Positions 14,424 to 22,572 of a stretch of 64,000 bases of DNA are shown here, piece by piece. Position 1 is the stretch's first letter, and each line of letters starts with the position of its first letter. Under the pieces are notes generated by a model that saw only the letters and a program-made list of their open reading frames with translations, ran no database searches and was not told the DNA's origin. The stretch is from Ameyamaea chiangmaiensis (GTDB lineage: Bacteria > Pseudomonadota > Alphaproteobacteria > Acetobacterales > Acetobacteraceae). The DNA lies in assembly GCF_025995235.1 (NCBI RefSeq), contig NZ_BAPT01000049.1, positions 1 to 64,000 on the forward strand. The letters run 5' to 3'. Position numbers and translations under genes: made by a program.

Positions 14424-16397
14424 TCACATCCCCGTTCCAGCCGTTGGCGCATTCGCAGACGTTGCCACGCCGCTGGTATGATGCACGGTGACCGGGCCCG
14501 AGGATCCGGCCACCCGCACGGCTGCGTTCGGCACCTTGTTCTCGATCGACACCTTCAGGTCGGCCTTCAGCCGGTCATAGGCGTCCATTGGCGTGGACGA
14601 TGTCGGCATCTGCACCGCGGGCGCTCCCTTGACCGAATAGAGGTCAAGCCCGGCGGCCCCGGGGGCGGACGTGCCCGCACCGTTCAGGAGTGAAGCCCAG
14701 CGACCGGCCAGCGCCGCCCGGTTTTCAGGTTCATTCACGCTGTCCGCTGGCCGGAAAAACTCGCTGGACGCTATTCTCGCGGCATCTTGCGCACTGGACG
14801 CGCCGCGCAGGTCTCGACCCGCTCCGCTCTCGCTGTTGTCGAGTTCCCACAGCATGAACGCGAGTTGTTCGGAGTAGCGCGACTGGCGAATATCGTGCCC
14901 GAACAGACGCGCGAAACTCTTTTGCCTGTCCGCGTGCCACTGGCCGATCCCATAGGCCGCCCCGTTGTCGCCTGACCGGTTGAACTGAAATCCGCTTTCC
15001 TGGTCGATATTCGCGACCAGACCGGTCGCCTCTGCGTCGCTGAGTCCCTTTCCGCGGAAGTAACTGTACGCGGCGCGGCCGGCCTGTATCTTGAGAACGC
15101 GGTTTTGCTCGGCGTATGATCGCCCCATACCCACGTACGACATGACGTTATCAACAGCGGACGCGCCGGGCAGATACTTGTCGATCAGCGTCCCGATCCT
15201 GTCGCCGGGATCAGCGGCGTTTAGTCCGGCATTCACGCCATAACCGACCCCGAGTGCGGCGACGCCTTTCAGTTTCCCGATCCTCGTCAGGGCGCCCACG
15301 ACGCCCAGCAGTGAACTGGTCAGCAGGCCAAGCCCTGATAGAATGGGCGCCGCATACAGCGCCGTGACCGCAATCAGTGCGTCCCGCCCGGCGTTCTTCC
15401 ATCCGCCCAGCTCATCGACGACGTTTTCAACCTGCCCATACAGGTTTCTGATCTCTGCCGTGACTTTTCCCCAGCCGCCATTGCGAAGCCAGTCGGTGAA
15501 CTGCTTCACATAATCGCCGATTTTCTGCGACAGCCACGTCCCGTTCACCTCGATCCACTGCCGCATCAGATCGATGATGGGCGACAGAACAGGTTCGACC
15601 TTATAAGCGAGCGCATAGCCGAAATCCGTCACTGCTTCTTCAAGATCAGTTTGTTTTTCGCGAAGGCGGTCTGCCGCATCGATCATTGCCTGAGTTGCAT
15701 GTGAGTGACGCGTGGCCGTTTGAATCATCCGATTCCATTCTCGGTCCGTCATCTGGAAGATCGGCAGCAGGCTAGAGGCAGCACCTCCAAACATCTCGAA
15801 TGTCGCGACTGTCCGAGCCATCGGATTGTGAATCTCGCGTAACCGGTGCGCGATATGCTCAAAAACCTTATCTGGCCCGAGATCCTTGAGATCTCTCATC
15901 GTCAGCCCAAAAGCCTGAAATTTAGCCAGTGAAGACGGATCCAGACCTTGGCCGGCGTTCCATTGCTGACTTGATAGTGTCGCCAGCGCATCCGTCATCG
16001 CATCGGCGGACCCACCGGCGAGTTTTGCCGCATTGCCCATCGCCTGCAACCGGCGCGGATCCATCCCGATCGCCCGGGACGTCGTGCGCAGCTTCGTGCC
16101 GGCCTCGGCCCAGGCCGTGCCGAGACGATAAATGCCGGCAAGACTGGCCGCGCCCGTGATGGTGCCCAGGACGGGCACGATGCCCGTCAGGGAGCGGGTC
16201 ACCTCCCGCCCGACCGACGCCACGCGCGTCAGTCCCCCGCGCAGGCGCGCGAAGGCGACATCATCCATCGCCCGGAACGAGCGCGTGACGAACTGCGCCG
16301 GCTTGCTCAGCGCACTCAGCTGCTTCTGGAGACGGCCGAGCATGGTTTTCGTCCGGTCCTCGGCTGTGATGACAACCTTAGCGCCTTGATCTGCCAT
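14424..16397 (-). CDS. Tape measure protein with embedded tail-lysozyme domain
   Basis: A 657-residue protein. N-terminal helical part (MADQGAKVVITAEDRTKTMLGRLQKQL) and a central hydrophobic region (TALYAAPILSGLGLLTSSLLGVVGAL) are typical of short tape measures. Residues about 440-590 form a phage-tail-lysozyme domain: GLVANIDQESGFQFNRSGD, then GAAYGIGQWHADRQ, with Glu near residue 465 as probable catalytic acid. This would open peptidoglycan during DNA entry. Its start overlaps the end of the frameshifted chaperone extension. Confidence 0.92.
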   Translation of the reverse strand: MADQGAKVVITAEDRTKTMLGRLQKQLSALSKPAQFVTRSFRAMDDVAFARLRGGLTRVASVGREVTRSLTGIVPVLGTITGAASLAGIYRLGTAWAEAGTKLRTTSRAIGMDPRRLQAMGNAAKLAGGSADAMTDALATLSSQQWNAGQGLDPSSLAKFQAFGLTMRDLKDLGPDKVFEHIAHRLREIHNPMARTVATFEMFGGAASSLLPIFQMTDREWNRMIQTATRHSHATQAMIDAADRLREKQTDLEEAVTDFGYALAYKVEPVLSPIIDLMRQWIEVNGTWLSQKIGDYVKQFTDWLRNGGWGKVTAEIRNLYGQVENVVDELGGWKNAGRDALIAVTALYAAPILSGLGLLTSSLLGVVGALTRIGKLKGVAALGVGYGVNAGLNAADPGDRIGTLIDKYLPGASAVDNVMSYVGMGRSYAEQNRVLKIQAGRAAYSYFRGKGLSDAEATGLVANIDQESGFQFNRSGDNGAAYGIGQWHADRQKSFARLFGHDIRQSRYSEQLAFMLWELDNSESGAGRDLRGASSAQDAARIASSEFFRPADSVNEPENRAALAGRWASLLNGAGTSAPGAAGLDLYSVKGAPAVQMPTSSTPMDAYDRLKADLKVSIENKVPNAAVRVAGSSGPVTVHHTSGVATSANAPTAGTGM

Positions 16398-17183
16398 TGG
16401 CTTTTGCGCGCTCCTCGCGCTGTGTGTTGATGCGCCGGGCGTCCTCGACCGCGGCCACCATGCGCGAGCCGGTCAACCCTTCGACGTCCGACAATGACCA
16501 GCCGAAAAACAGGCTCAGGTCTGCCGGAAGCGATTCCCAGTTTCCCGGCCAGTCGTAAAAAAACCGGTCAGATACTCGCTCGCTTCCACGAACTTGCTGT
16601 CCGGCATGCGCATGACGGCCGCCAGCGCCCAACCGCTGACCCCGGCGACCAGATCGATCTCCGCCTGCATGATCCCCTCGGGCGTTCCGCGCCCAAGCGT
16701 GGCGTCATATTTCCGCCGCTCAGAAACCTTCGGCTCGCGCAGTTCCATGCGCCCCCATGTCCGACCCGCCCCTTCAACGGCCGGCTCGAACACGATGCTC
16801 TTCGACGGTGACCGATCTGGCTCCGCGTCGTCCGGCCGACGGGCATCCTGTTCGAACCCGGTGACGAACACGATCGCCTCATCCAGAAGGCTTGCCGGCA
16901 GCTGCTGCACGGCAATGACCGGCCATCCGGCAACCCGCGCGACCAGGTCGATCTGCGAATCCCGCATGGTCGCCAGCGTCGGACGTTTGCCGATCAGCTT
17001 CGTCGCCATCAAACGATGATAAACGTTCGGTTCGGACAAAACGATTTCCGAGAAGGACGTCCCGTCCTTAAGGGTGATCGGGTCGTCAAGCACGACGCAG
17101 CCTGGACGGCCGTCCACCACTGCGGCTTCACCTTCCGCGAGGGCCGACATCATCATGTCGTCGGTCAGGTCGTCATATCTCAC
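16378..17183 (-). CDS. Tail assembly chaperone, -1 frameshift fusion product
   Basis: Translation of the chaperone gene can slip -1 on a seven-T run (16557-16563 on the plus strand as A) at codons for F208-F209. It then continues as YDWPGNWESLPADLSLFFGW and on to RSRR, giving a 268-residue product instead of the 222-residue one. The extension alone has no good start and resembles GpE-type extensions of Mu/P2/lambda chaperone pairs. The extension ends 20 bases inside the tape measure gene. The frameshift is inferred from the slippery sequence and reading-frame layout. Confidence 0.75.
16515..17183 (-). CDS. Tail assembly chaperone (Mu gp41-like) with duplicated domain
   Basis: A 222-residue zero-frame product. 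It contains the same domain twice: residues about 36-110 (ending SLLDEAIVFVTGF, after DSQIDLVARVAGWPVIAV) and about 141-209 (QAEIDLVAGVSGWALAAV, then EASEYLTGFF). A Pro/Asp-rich linker joins them. Relatives of this family usually have one such domain. It precedes the tape measure gene and binds it during tail assembly. The start overlaps the tube gene stop. Confidence 0.87.
   Translation of the reverse strand: MRYDDLTDDMMMSALAEGEAAVVDGRPGCVVLDDPITLKDGTSFSEIVLSEPNVYHRLMATKLIGKRPTLATMRDSQIDLVARVAGWPVIAVQQLPASLLDEAIVFVTGFEQDARRPDDAEPDRSPSKSIVFEPAVEGAGRTWGRMELREPKVSERRKYDATLGRGTPEGIMQAEIDLVAGVSGWALAAVMRMPDSKFVEASEYLTGFFTTGRETGNRFRQT
16557..16563 (-). other. Slippery heptamer for -1 ribosomal frameshifting
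   Basis: Minus strand reads G GT[T TTT TTT] ACG in the zero frame, a perfect X-XXY-YYZ heptamer of seven T. Slippage gives TAC GAC TGG, opening the tape-measure-proximal extension frame. Position just before the tape measure gene matches the conserved tail-chaperone frameshift of long-tailed phages. Confidence 0.75.
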
Positions 17184-17560
17184 GATACGATGTCCTCGGT
17201 CACGGTCGCGCTCTCGGCGCGGAAGCGGAACGTGCCTTCCTGCGTGTTGACGGTGACCTGTTCCGTCTGCCAGGCATCGGTTGCCGTCACGATGACGCCG
17301 TTGGCCAGCGTCAGCACGACCGTAAGGCCCGATGCGCCCTGAAGGCTGCTCATCGCGACGTCACGGCGGCTGCGCAGGTTCGCCTCGATCCAGCCTTCCT
17401 GCGGCATCTGACCGAAACCCTCGACGGCCGACTGGCCCTTCGCGGTCTCGTTCGTGTCGCCCGAGACCTGATACTGGGCATCGCCGACAACATTCCAGGT
17501 ATCGCCATTGATCGTAAGGGTCGCTGTGCCGAACAGCGGCCCCCGAAAGCTTGTCGCCAT
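17180..17560 (-). CDS. Tail tube protein (Mu gpM-like)
   Basis: A 126-residue protein: MATSFRGPLFGTATLTINGDTW start and GFGQMPQEGWIEANLRSR, typical of the phage tail tube family in Mu-type myophages. Directly downstream of the sheath gene and before the chaperone, the standard order. Confidence 0.92.
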   Translation of the reverse strand: MATSFRGPLFGTATLTINGDTWNVVGDAQYQVSGDTNETAKGQSAVEGFGQMPQEGWIEANLRSRRDVAMSSLQGASGLTVVLTLANGVIVTATDAWQTEQVTVNTQEGTFRFRAESATVTEDIVS

Positions 17561-17578
17561 GGTCTAGCGCTCCGGTGC

Positions 17579-19042
17579 TCAGGATTTCACGAACTGCGCG
17601 CTGCCCGCGATGACCCAGAGCTGGTTCGCGAAATCATACGGCAGAAGAAGTTTGACGACCCCGCCGCCGACATTCTCGGCCACGATATTCGCCGCGAACG
17701 TATCCGGGTTCTGACACCACAGATTGGTGCACTGCACACGATACCGGGACACGCACGACTGGCCGATTATGGCTGCCGTAGTGCCCTTCATGCCTGCACC
17801 GATCTTCGACCCGTCGGCGACAAGGATGTAGCCCGTGAACGTCGTCGCCAGATACGACCGCAGGTCCTGCAGGCACACCTGCGCCGTGAGCAACGTCTCG
17901 ACGTCGAGATAGGAGTCGTCGGCAACGCCAGCGCCATTGGTCTGATACGTTGTGACCAGTCGCTCGATCGACACGACATTGCTGTCATCGACGGTGAAGG
18001 TGCCGATCCCGTCGTGAAGCAGTGTATTCCGCTCTGACAGGATAAACCGGTCCGCCTCGACGGGCGCCATGACCGACAGGGCAAGCCCGGTGATCGGGGT
18101 TGCCGGGTTGCTGCGCATCGTGATCGCAGCCTGTGCGGCGATCTGGGCGGCCCATCGCACGGGCGACGATGGGCTGCTGGAAATGCCCATGACGACGTGA
18201 TGCGGATCGTTCTGCGTCAGGCCGAACGCGGTCGTCTGGCCATAGGTGCCGCGGTAGGCGGTTACACCGACCCCATAAAACTGGTCCATCGCGTCCCAGC
18301 GGTCAGCTGTCCAGGCCTTGAGCGCGGACAGGCTGGCCGCGTCGCTATAGCCGTGCGCGACCAGGTCATAGACGCGCTCGCCAAGCGCATCGAGGCCGCT
18401 CGCGAGCGTCGTCGGGTTCTGCGTTCCGCCGGTCGGCTGCGTCACTGCGACCGAGACACCGGCGGGCAGGGACTGCCCACCCGCCGTCCCCAGCAGGTTG
18501 ATGCCCAGAAGCAGGTCGTTTCCTGCCAGCCCCTTGTTCTTCGCGGTTGCGGTGACGGTCGCGTCGGTGCTGGTCAGCGTCATTGGCACATTGACGACAG
18601 ACGCCGCCGCCGCGACCACGTTGGACGCGATCGTCGCGGCCGCGTCGCCCGTCTCGACCGGAACGGCGATCAACTGCCCGTCGACATACAGGGCCAACGT
18701 GCCGGACGCCGAGGCCGGTCCGGTGATCACGAACGATCCCGTCGCGGCCACGGCCGCCGCATCGTCGGCAAGTGGCAGAACCCAAAGCTCGCCCTGACCG
18801 TCCGTCGCAACGTATTCCTGAACAAGGATCGCGCACTGCGATCCATCACCATACTTCGCGATCGCATCCGCAGCACCGGCCGAGATTTCGGCCTTCAGCG
18901 CCGTTCCGGTGCCGGAGACCATCTGTCCGACGACGAGAACCCGCCGCGCGGCGGACGCCGTGTTCGCCTTCGAATTGTCCAGTGCGAAATAAAATCCGGG
19001 GACACGGTTGGTGTCCGAATATCCGCTGATCGAGATGCTCAT
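17579..19042 (-). CDS. Contractile tail sheath protein (Mu gpL-like)
   Basis: A 487-residue protein starting MSISISGYSDTNRVPGFYFALDN, with a core domain around 200-330 (DALGERVYDLVAHGYSDA) and a C-terminal tail ending in beta strands (PYDFANQLWVIAGSAQFV). These are sheath-family features and show that the tail is contractile. First large gene of the tail module after the DUF2635 protein. Confidence 0.93.
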   Translation of the reverse strand: MSISISGYSDTNRVPGFYFALDNSKANTASAARRVLVVGQMVSGTGTALKAEISAGAADAIAKYGDGSQCAILVQEYVATDGQGELWVLPLADDAAAVAATGSFVITGPASASGTLALYVDGQLIAVPVETGDAAATIASNVVAAAASVVNVPMTLTSTDATVTATAKNKGLAGNDLLLGINLLGTAGGQSLPAGVSVAVTQPTGGTQNPTTLASGLDALGERVYDLVAHGYSDAASLSALKAWTADRWDAMDQFYGVGVTAYRGTYGQTTAFGLTQNDPHHVVMGISSSPSSPVRWAAQIAAQAAITMRSNPATPITGLALSVMAPVEADRFILSERNTLLHDGIGTFTVDDSNVVSIERLVTTYQTNGAGVADDSYLDVETLLTAQVCLQDLRSYLATTFTGYILVADGSKIGAGMKGTTAAIIGQSCVSRYRVQCTNLWCQNPDTFAANIVAENVGGGVVKLLLPYDFANQLWVIAGSAQFVKS

Positions 19043-19263
19043 GCCGCAGCCTCCGATGTCACGTCCGGCTTGCCCTCGTGCGGCAGGGACGGGGTCACCT
19101 CAGTCGCCGAGGCCTCGACGACAGTGTTCACCACCTCAATGTCCCCGTCGCGCAGGCGACGGCGCCAGAACATGGTGTCGGGCACATCCTCGCCCTCGGT
19201 TTTCAGCAACCGCTTCGACGCGGGAAAACGCACCGCGCGTCCTTCTGCCGGTTTCACACGCAT
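19039..19263 (-). CDS. DUF2635 family tail protein (Mu gp38-like)
   Basis: A 74-residue protein. MRVKPAEGRAVRFPASKRLL and VPDTMFWRRRLRDGDIEVV fit DUF2635: a short beta domain with V-P-x-x-x-F/Y-W. It overlaps both the sheath start and the end of the gp37-like gene, conserved Mu order. Confidence 0.88.
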   Translation of the reverse strand: MRVKPAEGRAVRFPASKRLLKTEGEDVPDTMFWRRRLRDGDIEVVNTVVEASATEVTPSLPHEGKPDVTSEAAA

Positions 19264-19796
19264 GGTGCATTACCCTCTGAATTGAATGTGACGCGCATGT
19301 CCGCGAAATCGGCGTTCGATTCCGTGGCGATGCGCCCGTTGATTTCCTTGAGGGGTACGCCGTTCGGATTGAACGTCTCGACATACCGGAAGTCGAAGAG
19401 ATAGCGGACCTCAGCAAGGTGGGTGCCATTACTGCTCGACACGGCGGTCTGTGCCTGTATCGATGGAATATCCGATACCATCTCGATCAGGCCTACATTG
19501 GACAGCACCGTCAGTTCGATCTGCTCGGCAAGCGCGTCGACGATGGCGACGGCGTTCTCCTCGCTACCGGCCGCGACCAGACCCTTGACCGCGACGGAAG
19601 CCGTACGCGTGAAGCTCAGTGCGTTCGGCCCCGCGCTTTCGCCCCGATCGTCGGCGCACCACAGATAGAGCGCCGGAAGAGCTTCCTCCGACACCGGCTG
19701 GGTCCGACCGCAAAAGACATTCGGCCCCGCCAGTGTGTCGGCGGCACGAAGGATATCACCAACGCGGTTGCGCAACTCCACACGGTAGAGGGTCAT
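19254..19796 (-). CDS. Tail completion/terminator-like protein (Mu gp37-like position)
   Basis: About 180 residues. Starts MTLYRVELRNRVGDILRAADT; in-frame ATGs 9 and 15 bases upstream are alternatives. Middle: AIVDALAEQIELTVLSNVGL; C-terminus SGYVET-like beta strands (DFRYVETFNPNGVPL). Size, position before DUF2635 and sheath, and composition fit a tail terminator or gp37-type protein. Assigned mostly from context. Confidence 0.72.
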   Translation of the reverse strand: MTLYRVELRNRVGDILRAADTLAGPNVFCGRTQPVSEEALPALYLWCADDRGESAGPNALSFTRTASVAVKGLVAAGSEENAVAIVDALAEQIELTVLSNVGLIEMVSDIPSIQAQTAVSSSNGTHLAEVRYLFDFRYVETFNPNGVPLKEINGRIATESNADFADMRVTFNSEGNAPCV

Positions 19797-20136
19797 TCTC
19801 GCCATCCGCACAGACCAGCTCCAGACGCGCCGCGCCGAAACTGTCGGGTTGAACCTCGCGCACGCGCCAGGTCACGCCACGCACCGTCATCAGGTCGCCC
19901 TGCAAGGGGGCGACCGTAAATTGGGAGAGCTGGACGCCCAGCATGGGAACCGAGGCGGAGATGTGAACAGGGCTCACCCCGTCATCTCCGCCGATCAGGT
20001 CCGCTGCCCTGTAGCCGTCGCTGAAGATTCCCGTGATGGAAACCGGCGACGGCAACTGGCTCGACTGCCAGACGACTGGTTCTCCGAACGTGTCCTGGCA
20101 CGCGTCCAGAACCAGGCCGTCCCAGTCGATGCTCAT
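19756..20136 (-). CDS. Head-tail joining protein
   Basis: A 126-residue protein, start MSIDWDGLVLDACQDTF; its ATG overlaps the capsid stop (TAATG). Contains SPVSITGIFSDGYRAADL, then SVPMLGVQLSQF and GDLMTVRGVTWRVREVQPDSFGAARLEL. This resembles lambda FII-like head-tail joining/ATP-binding-sugar-transporter-like phage proteins located just after the major capsid gene. Connects the head module to the Mu-type tail module. Confidence 0.78.
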   Translation of the reverse strand: MSIDWDGLVLDACQDTFGEPVVWQSSQLPSPVSITGIFSDGYRAADLIGGDDGVSPVHISASVPMLGVQLSQFTVAPLQGDLMTVRGVTWRVREVQPDSFGAARLELVCADGENDPLPCGVAQPRW

Positions 20137-21170
20137 TAGGCCCCCAGTCGCCCGCGCTGTAGGATCTCTGGCCGGGTGCAGATATGCAGCGGGTAGGAAT
20201 AGGCTTCCATCCGCCACCAGAAGTTACGATCGCGATCGAAGATCGGGATGATGTACATCGGCTTGCCCAACGTATTCACCCACTGCGCTGACTCTGCCGG
20301 CGCCAGTGCGCGCTCAAAGACACCCGGAGCCCCGGCCGGGAAAAATTTAACCTTGTCGCTCGGCACGGCGACGGTCGTGTTGTCATTCGAGCCGCGATAG
20401 TTGAACCAGCTGATGCCGCCGAAATCCATGGCTTCGAACGCGGTTCCCTTGCGCAGCTCGCGCGCGGCTTCCCAGTTGAAGTACGTGGTCAGCACGTCCT
20501 TGTGGGTGATCAGGGCGTCCCAGAAATCGTCACCACACATGGCCATCACGCGGGTCGACGGCAGCCAGGCTCCCTGTGCCGCACGCATCATCGTCCGGAC
20601 GATCTTGTTGCACTGGATGCGGAGTGAGCCGAGGACAGGATCTGCGGCGTCGAGGTTGAACCCGATCTCCGCGGCACGCTTGATACCGAATTCCTCGCTC
20701 CAGTCGTACAGGACACTGCCGTCGGAATCGAGCAGGATGCCCTGAACCGCACCGAGGCGGTGCAGTTCCCACGTGTATTCCATGTTGGCCGTCAGGCCCG
20801 TAGGCCCCGCCAGGCGGCGACTGACTTCATCCTGAATCTGCATCAGGTCGGTCTGACTGCCGAACGCGCGGATGTTCTGAAGCTCGGTCGCGTAAACCGT
20901 GTCGCCATGGGCGAGGCGCGGGATTTCGAAGAAACGCGCGCGCCGCTTTTCGGTCTGGCGCTCAGTAGGGGGGGCACCACGATCGGACGTCGGGATGATC
21001 ACCAGCTTCTGGTCGCGCTCTTCGACCATGAGGAAGGTCGTGCGGACCGGGTTATCATCGAAAAGATTGAGGTCGCCGATGCCGGTCGGCTGAAACGGAA
21101 CCCGATCGACATACGTCGTGAGCTCCATCGTGGAGAAAGGATCCTGATTGAAAACGTCAAGCGATACCAT
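20136..21170 (-). CDS. Major capsid protein (lambda gpE family)
   Basis: A 344-residue protein starting MVSLDVFNQDPFSTMELTTYVDRVPF, close to lambda gpE size (341). Typical blocks: QPTGIGDLNLF, RTTFLMVEERDQKLVIIPTS, NIRAFGSQTDLMQIQDEVSRRL, and TRPEILQRG at the C-terminus. The start at 21170 was chosen over an upstream in-frame ATG because it gives the family N-terminus. Forms the HK97-fold shell with the upstream decoration protein. Confidence 0.94.
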   Translation of the reverse strand: MVSLDVFNQDPFSTMELTTYVDRVPFQPTGIGDLNLFDDNPVRTTFLMVEERDQKLVIIPTSDRGAPPTERQTEKRRARFFEIPRLAHGDTVYATELQNIRAFGSQTDLMQIQDEVSRRLAGPTGLTANMEYTWELHRLGAVQGILLDSDGSVLYDWSEEFGIKRAAEIGFNLDAADPVLGSLRIQCNKIVRTMMRAAQGAWLPSTRVMAMCGDDFWDALITHKDVLTTYFNWEAARELRKGTAFEAMDFGGISWFNYRGSNDNTTVAVPSDKVKFFPAGAPGVFERALAPAESAQWVNTLGKPMYIIPIFDRDRNFWWRMEAYSYPLHICTRPEILQRGRLGA

Positions 21171-21199
21171 GGTCGGTTCCCATAGCGCGCACGGCAACG

Positions 21200-21223
21200 G
21201 CCGCCCTTCTGCTGAAGGGCGGC
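21200..21223 (-). promoter_or_regulatory. Strong hairpin between decoration and capsid genes
   Basis: A perfect 10-bp stem (GCCGCCCTTC / GAAGGGCGGC) with a 4-base loop lies in the 101-base gap between the gpD-like stop and the capsid start. No T-tract follows, so complete termination is unlikely. It may protect or process the mRNA so that capsid and decoration proteins are produced at high level, or act as an attenuator. Confidence 0.6.
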
Positions 21224-21271
21224 TGTCCGCTGTCGCTGGTTAAGAAAGCGCGTCGCGCGCGCGGAAAGGAA

Positions 21272-21931
21272 TCAGCGGGCGACGATGCCCGCAGCGGCGA
21301 GGCTGGCCAGCGCCGCTGCCTGTAGCGTGGCCGCGTTGGCCGCGCCTGTGACGGACGCATCCCACTGGAGCTCGGCGCCGTTGACCTCGGCCATCCGTTT
21401 GATGACGGTCGCCCGGCGGCTGGTCTGGGGCTGCAGGCGCATCAGATTGAACAGGATGCCGACAGCCGTATTGGAACCGTTGAACGGCACGTACTGCCCG
21501 AACGCTGTATCGATGACCGTGATCACGAAGGAATCACCCTCGACAAAGGCCGTAGTGCCCGCGGTCACCGTGAACCCCAGACCATTACTGCCGGTGAAAG
21601 CAGTTCCGACGGCGCCGCTGCCGATCGCATTATCCTTGGCGTCGGTAACCGAGAACGCCGTGTCCGATGTCATCAGCAGGGTATAATTGCTCGGCGACGT
21701 TGCTGCCGTCGTGGTGACCGTCCCGATCGTCCCATCGCCGGTGTTACCCTCGGCCACGATGATATCTGCTGCCAGAGACGCGGCGGCCGCGATCACGAGA
21801 CCGCCCTGAAACGTGACTTCCGCGTCGGTCGCATTCACGACTTCGCCCTCATCGCGGGACAGATAGCCGTTGGCCTCACGGACGAGGAACGCGCCGGAAT
21901 AGTAATTCTCGTGCAGAACTGGACTGACCAT
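21272..21931 (-). CDS. Head decoration protein (gpD family, enlarged)
   Basis: A 219-residue protein. Flanks match gpD: MVSPVLHENYYSGAFLVREANGYLSRD with GEVVNAT at the start and AVGILFNLMRLQPQTSRRATVIKRMAEVNGAELQW at the end (each given in part). Between them sits an extra beta-rich domain (about residues 60-145; GNTGDGTIGTV, FSVTDAKDNAIGSG). Lambda gpD is only about 110 residues, so this version carries an added surface domain. Gene order scaffold-gpD-gpE is lambda-like. Confidence 0.88.
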   Translation of the reverse strand: MVSPVLHENYYSGAFLVREANGYLSRDEGEVVNATDAEVTFQGGLVIAAAASLAADIIVAEGNTGDGTIGTVTTTAATSPSNYTLLMTSDTAFSVTDAKDNAIGSGAVGTAFTGSNGLGFTVTAGTTAFVEGDSFVITVIDTAFGQYVPFNGSNTAVGILFNLMRLQPQTSRRATVIKRMAEVNGAELQWDASVTGAANAATLQAAALASLAAAGIVAR

Positions 21932-21941
21932 GATGCCCTCC

Positions 21942-22550
21942 TCAGGCCTTCAGCTTGATGCCGACGCGCTGCGCCGATTTTTCCCAGCTGGACGAAGCCG
22001 CCTGGGCGCGTGACTGCGGGGCACGATCCATGCCGGTGCGCGCGCTGGGGAACGCCTGCATGCGGGCCGACAGGCTCCCGGTCGCACTGACGGGGCCGCC
22101 CTTCGCCGCCGCGCGTAGTGTCCGGATCGCAGCACTCGCGCTCATCGACGTGTTGAACGCCAGATGGGCCGCCATGTCGGGCCGGGTTGCCGCAGCCTTG
22201 TCGGCGAAGATGGCGCCGCACCGGGCGCGTTCCTGACGTCGCGCGGCCTTGGCGTTTTCGTCATCCTCGTCCGTGTCGACATCGTCGCTGTCATCATCAG
22301 CGCGTCGACGGCCAGACGGCCGGTCGTCGTCCTGATCGCCCTCATTGTCATCGCCGTCGTTATCGTCGTCGGCCGCGCGACGACCACGGGCACGGGCATT
22401 TTCATCGTCCGATGAGTCGTCATCGCTGTCGTCGTCTGCGTCGGCAGGGTCCTGACGATTATCCTCGTCATCGTCCGCGCGGCGTGAGGACAGACTGGTC
22501 GAGCCCAGCAGGTGCGCGAACGAAAGCCGCGCGTTTCCGCGATTTGCCAT
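21942..22550 (-). CDS. Highly acidic scaffold-like capsid assembly protein
   Basis: A 202-residue protein starting MANRGNARLSFAHLLG. Residues about 25-110 are a strongly acidic tract of Asp/Ser/Arg repeats (RADDDEDNRQDPADADDD and similar). A helical Ala-rich C-terminal part (AAHLAFNTSMSASAAIRTL) follows. Position between the S49 protease and gpD corresponds to lambda Nu3/C-tail scaffolds. Start chosen because it follows the protease stop closely; a longer open frame overlaps the protease gene. Function inferred from position and composition. Confidence 0.75.
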   Translation of the reverse strand: MANRGNARLSFAHLLGSTSLSSRRADDDEDNRQDPADADDDSDDDSSDDENARARGRRAADDDNDGDDNEGDQDDDRPSGRRRADDDSDDVDTDEDDENAKAARRQERARCGAIFADKAAATRPDMAAHLAFNTSMSASAAIRTLRAAAKGGPVSATGSLSARMQAFPSARTGMDRAPQSRAQAASSSWEKSAQRVGIKLKA

Positions 22551-22572
22551 GATATTTCCTGTGTGTTGACAG

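Noticed and set aside
22142..22471. Thr/Met/Arg-rich frame and GAC/GTC repeat tract, considered as CRISPR-like or microsatellite repeat
   Set aside because: It is the coding tract for the Asp-rich scaffold-like protein; no regular repeat-spacer pattern.
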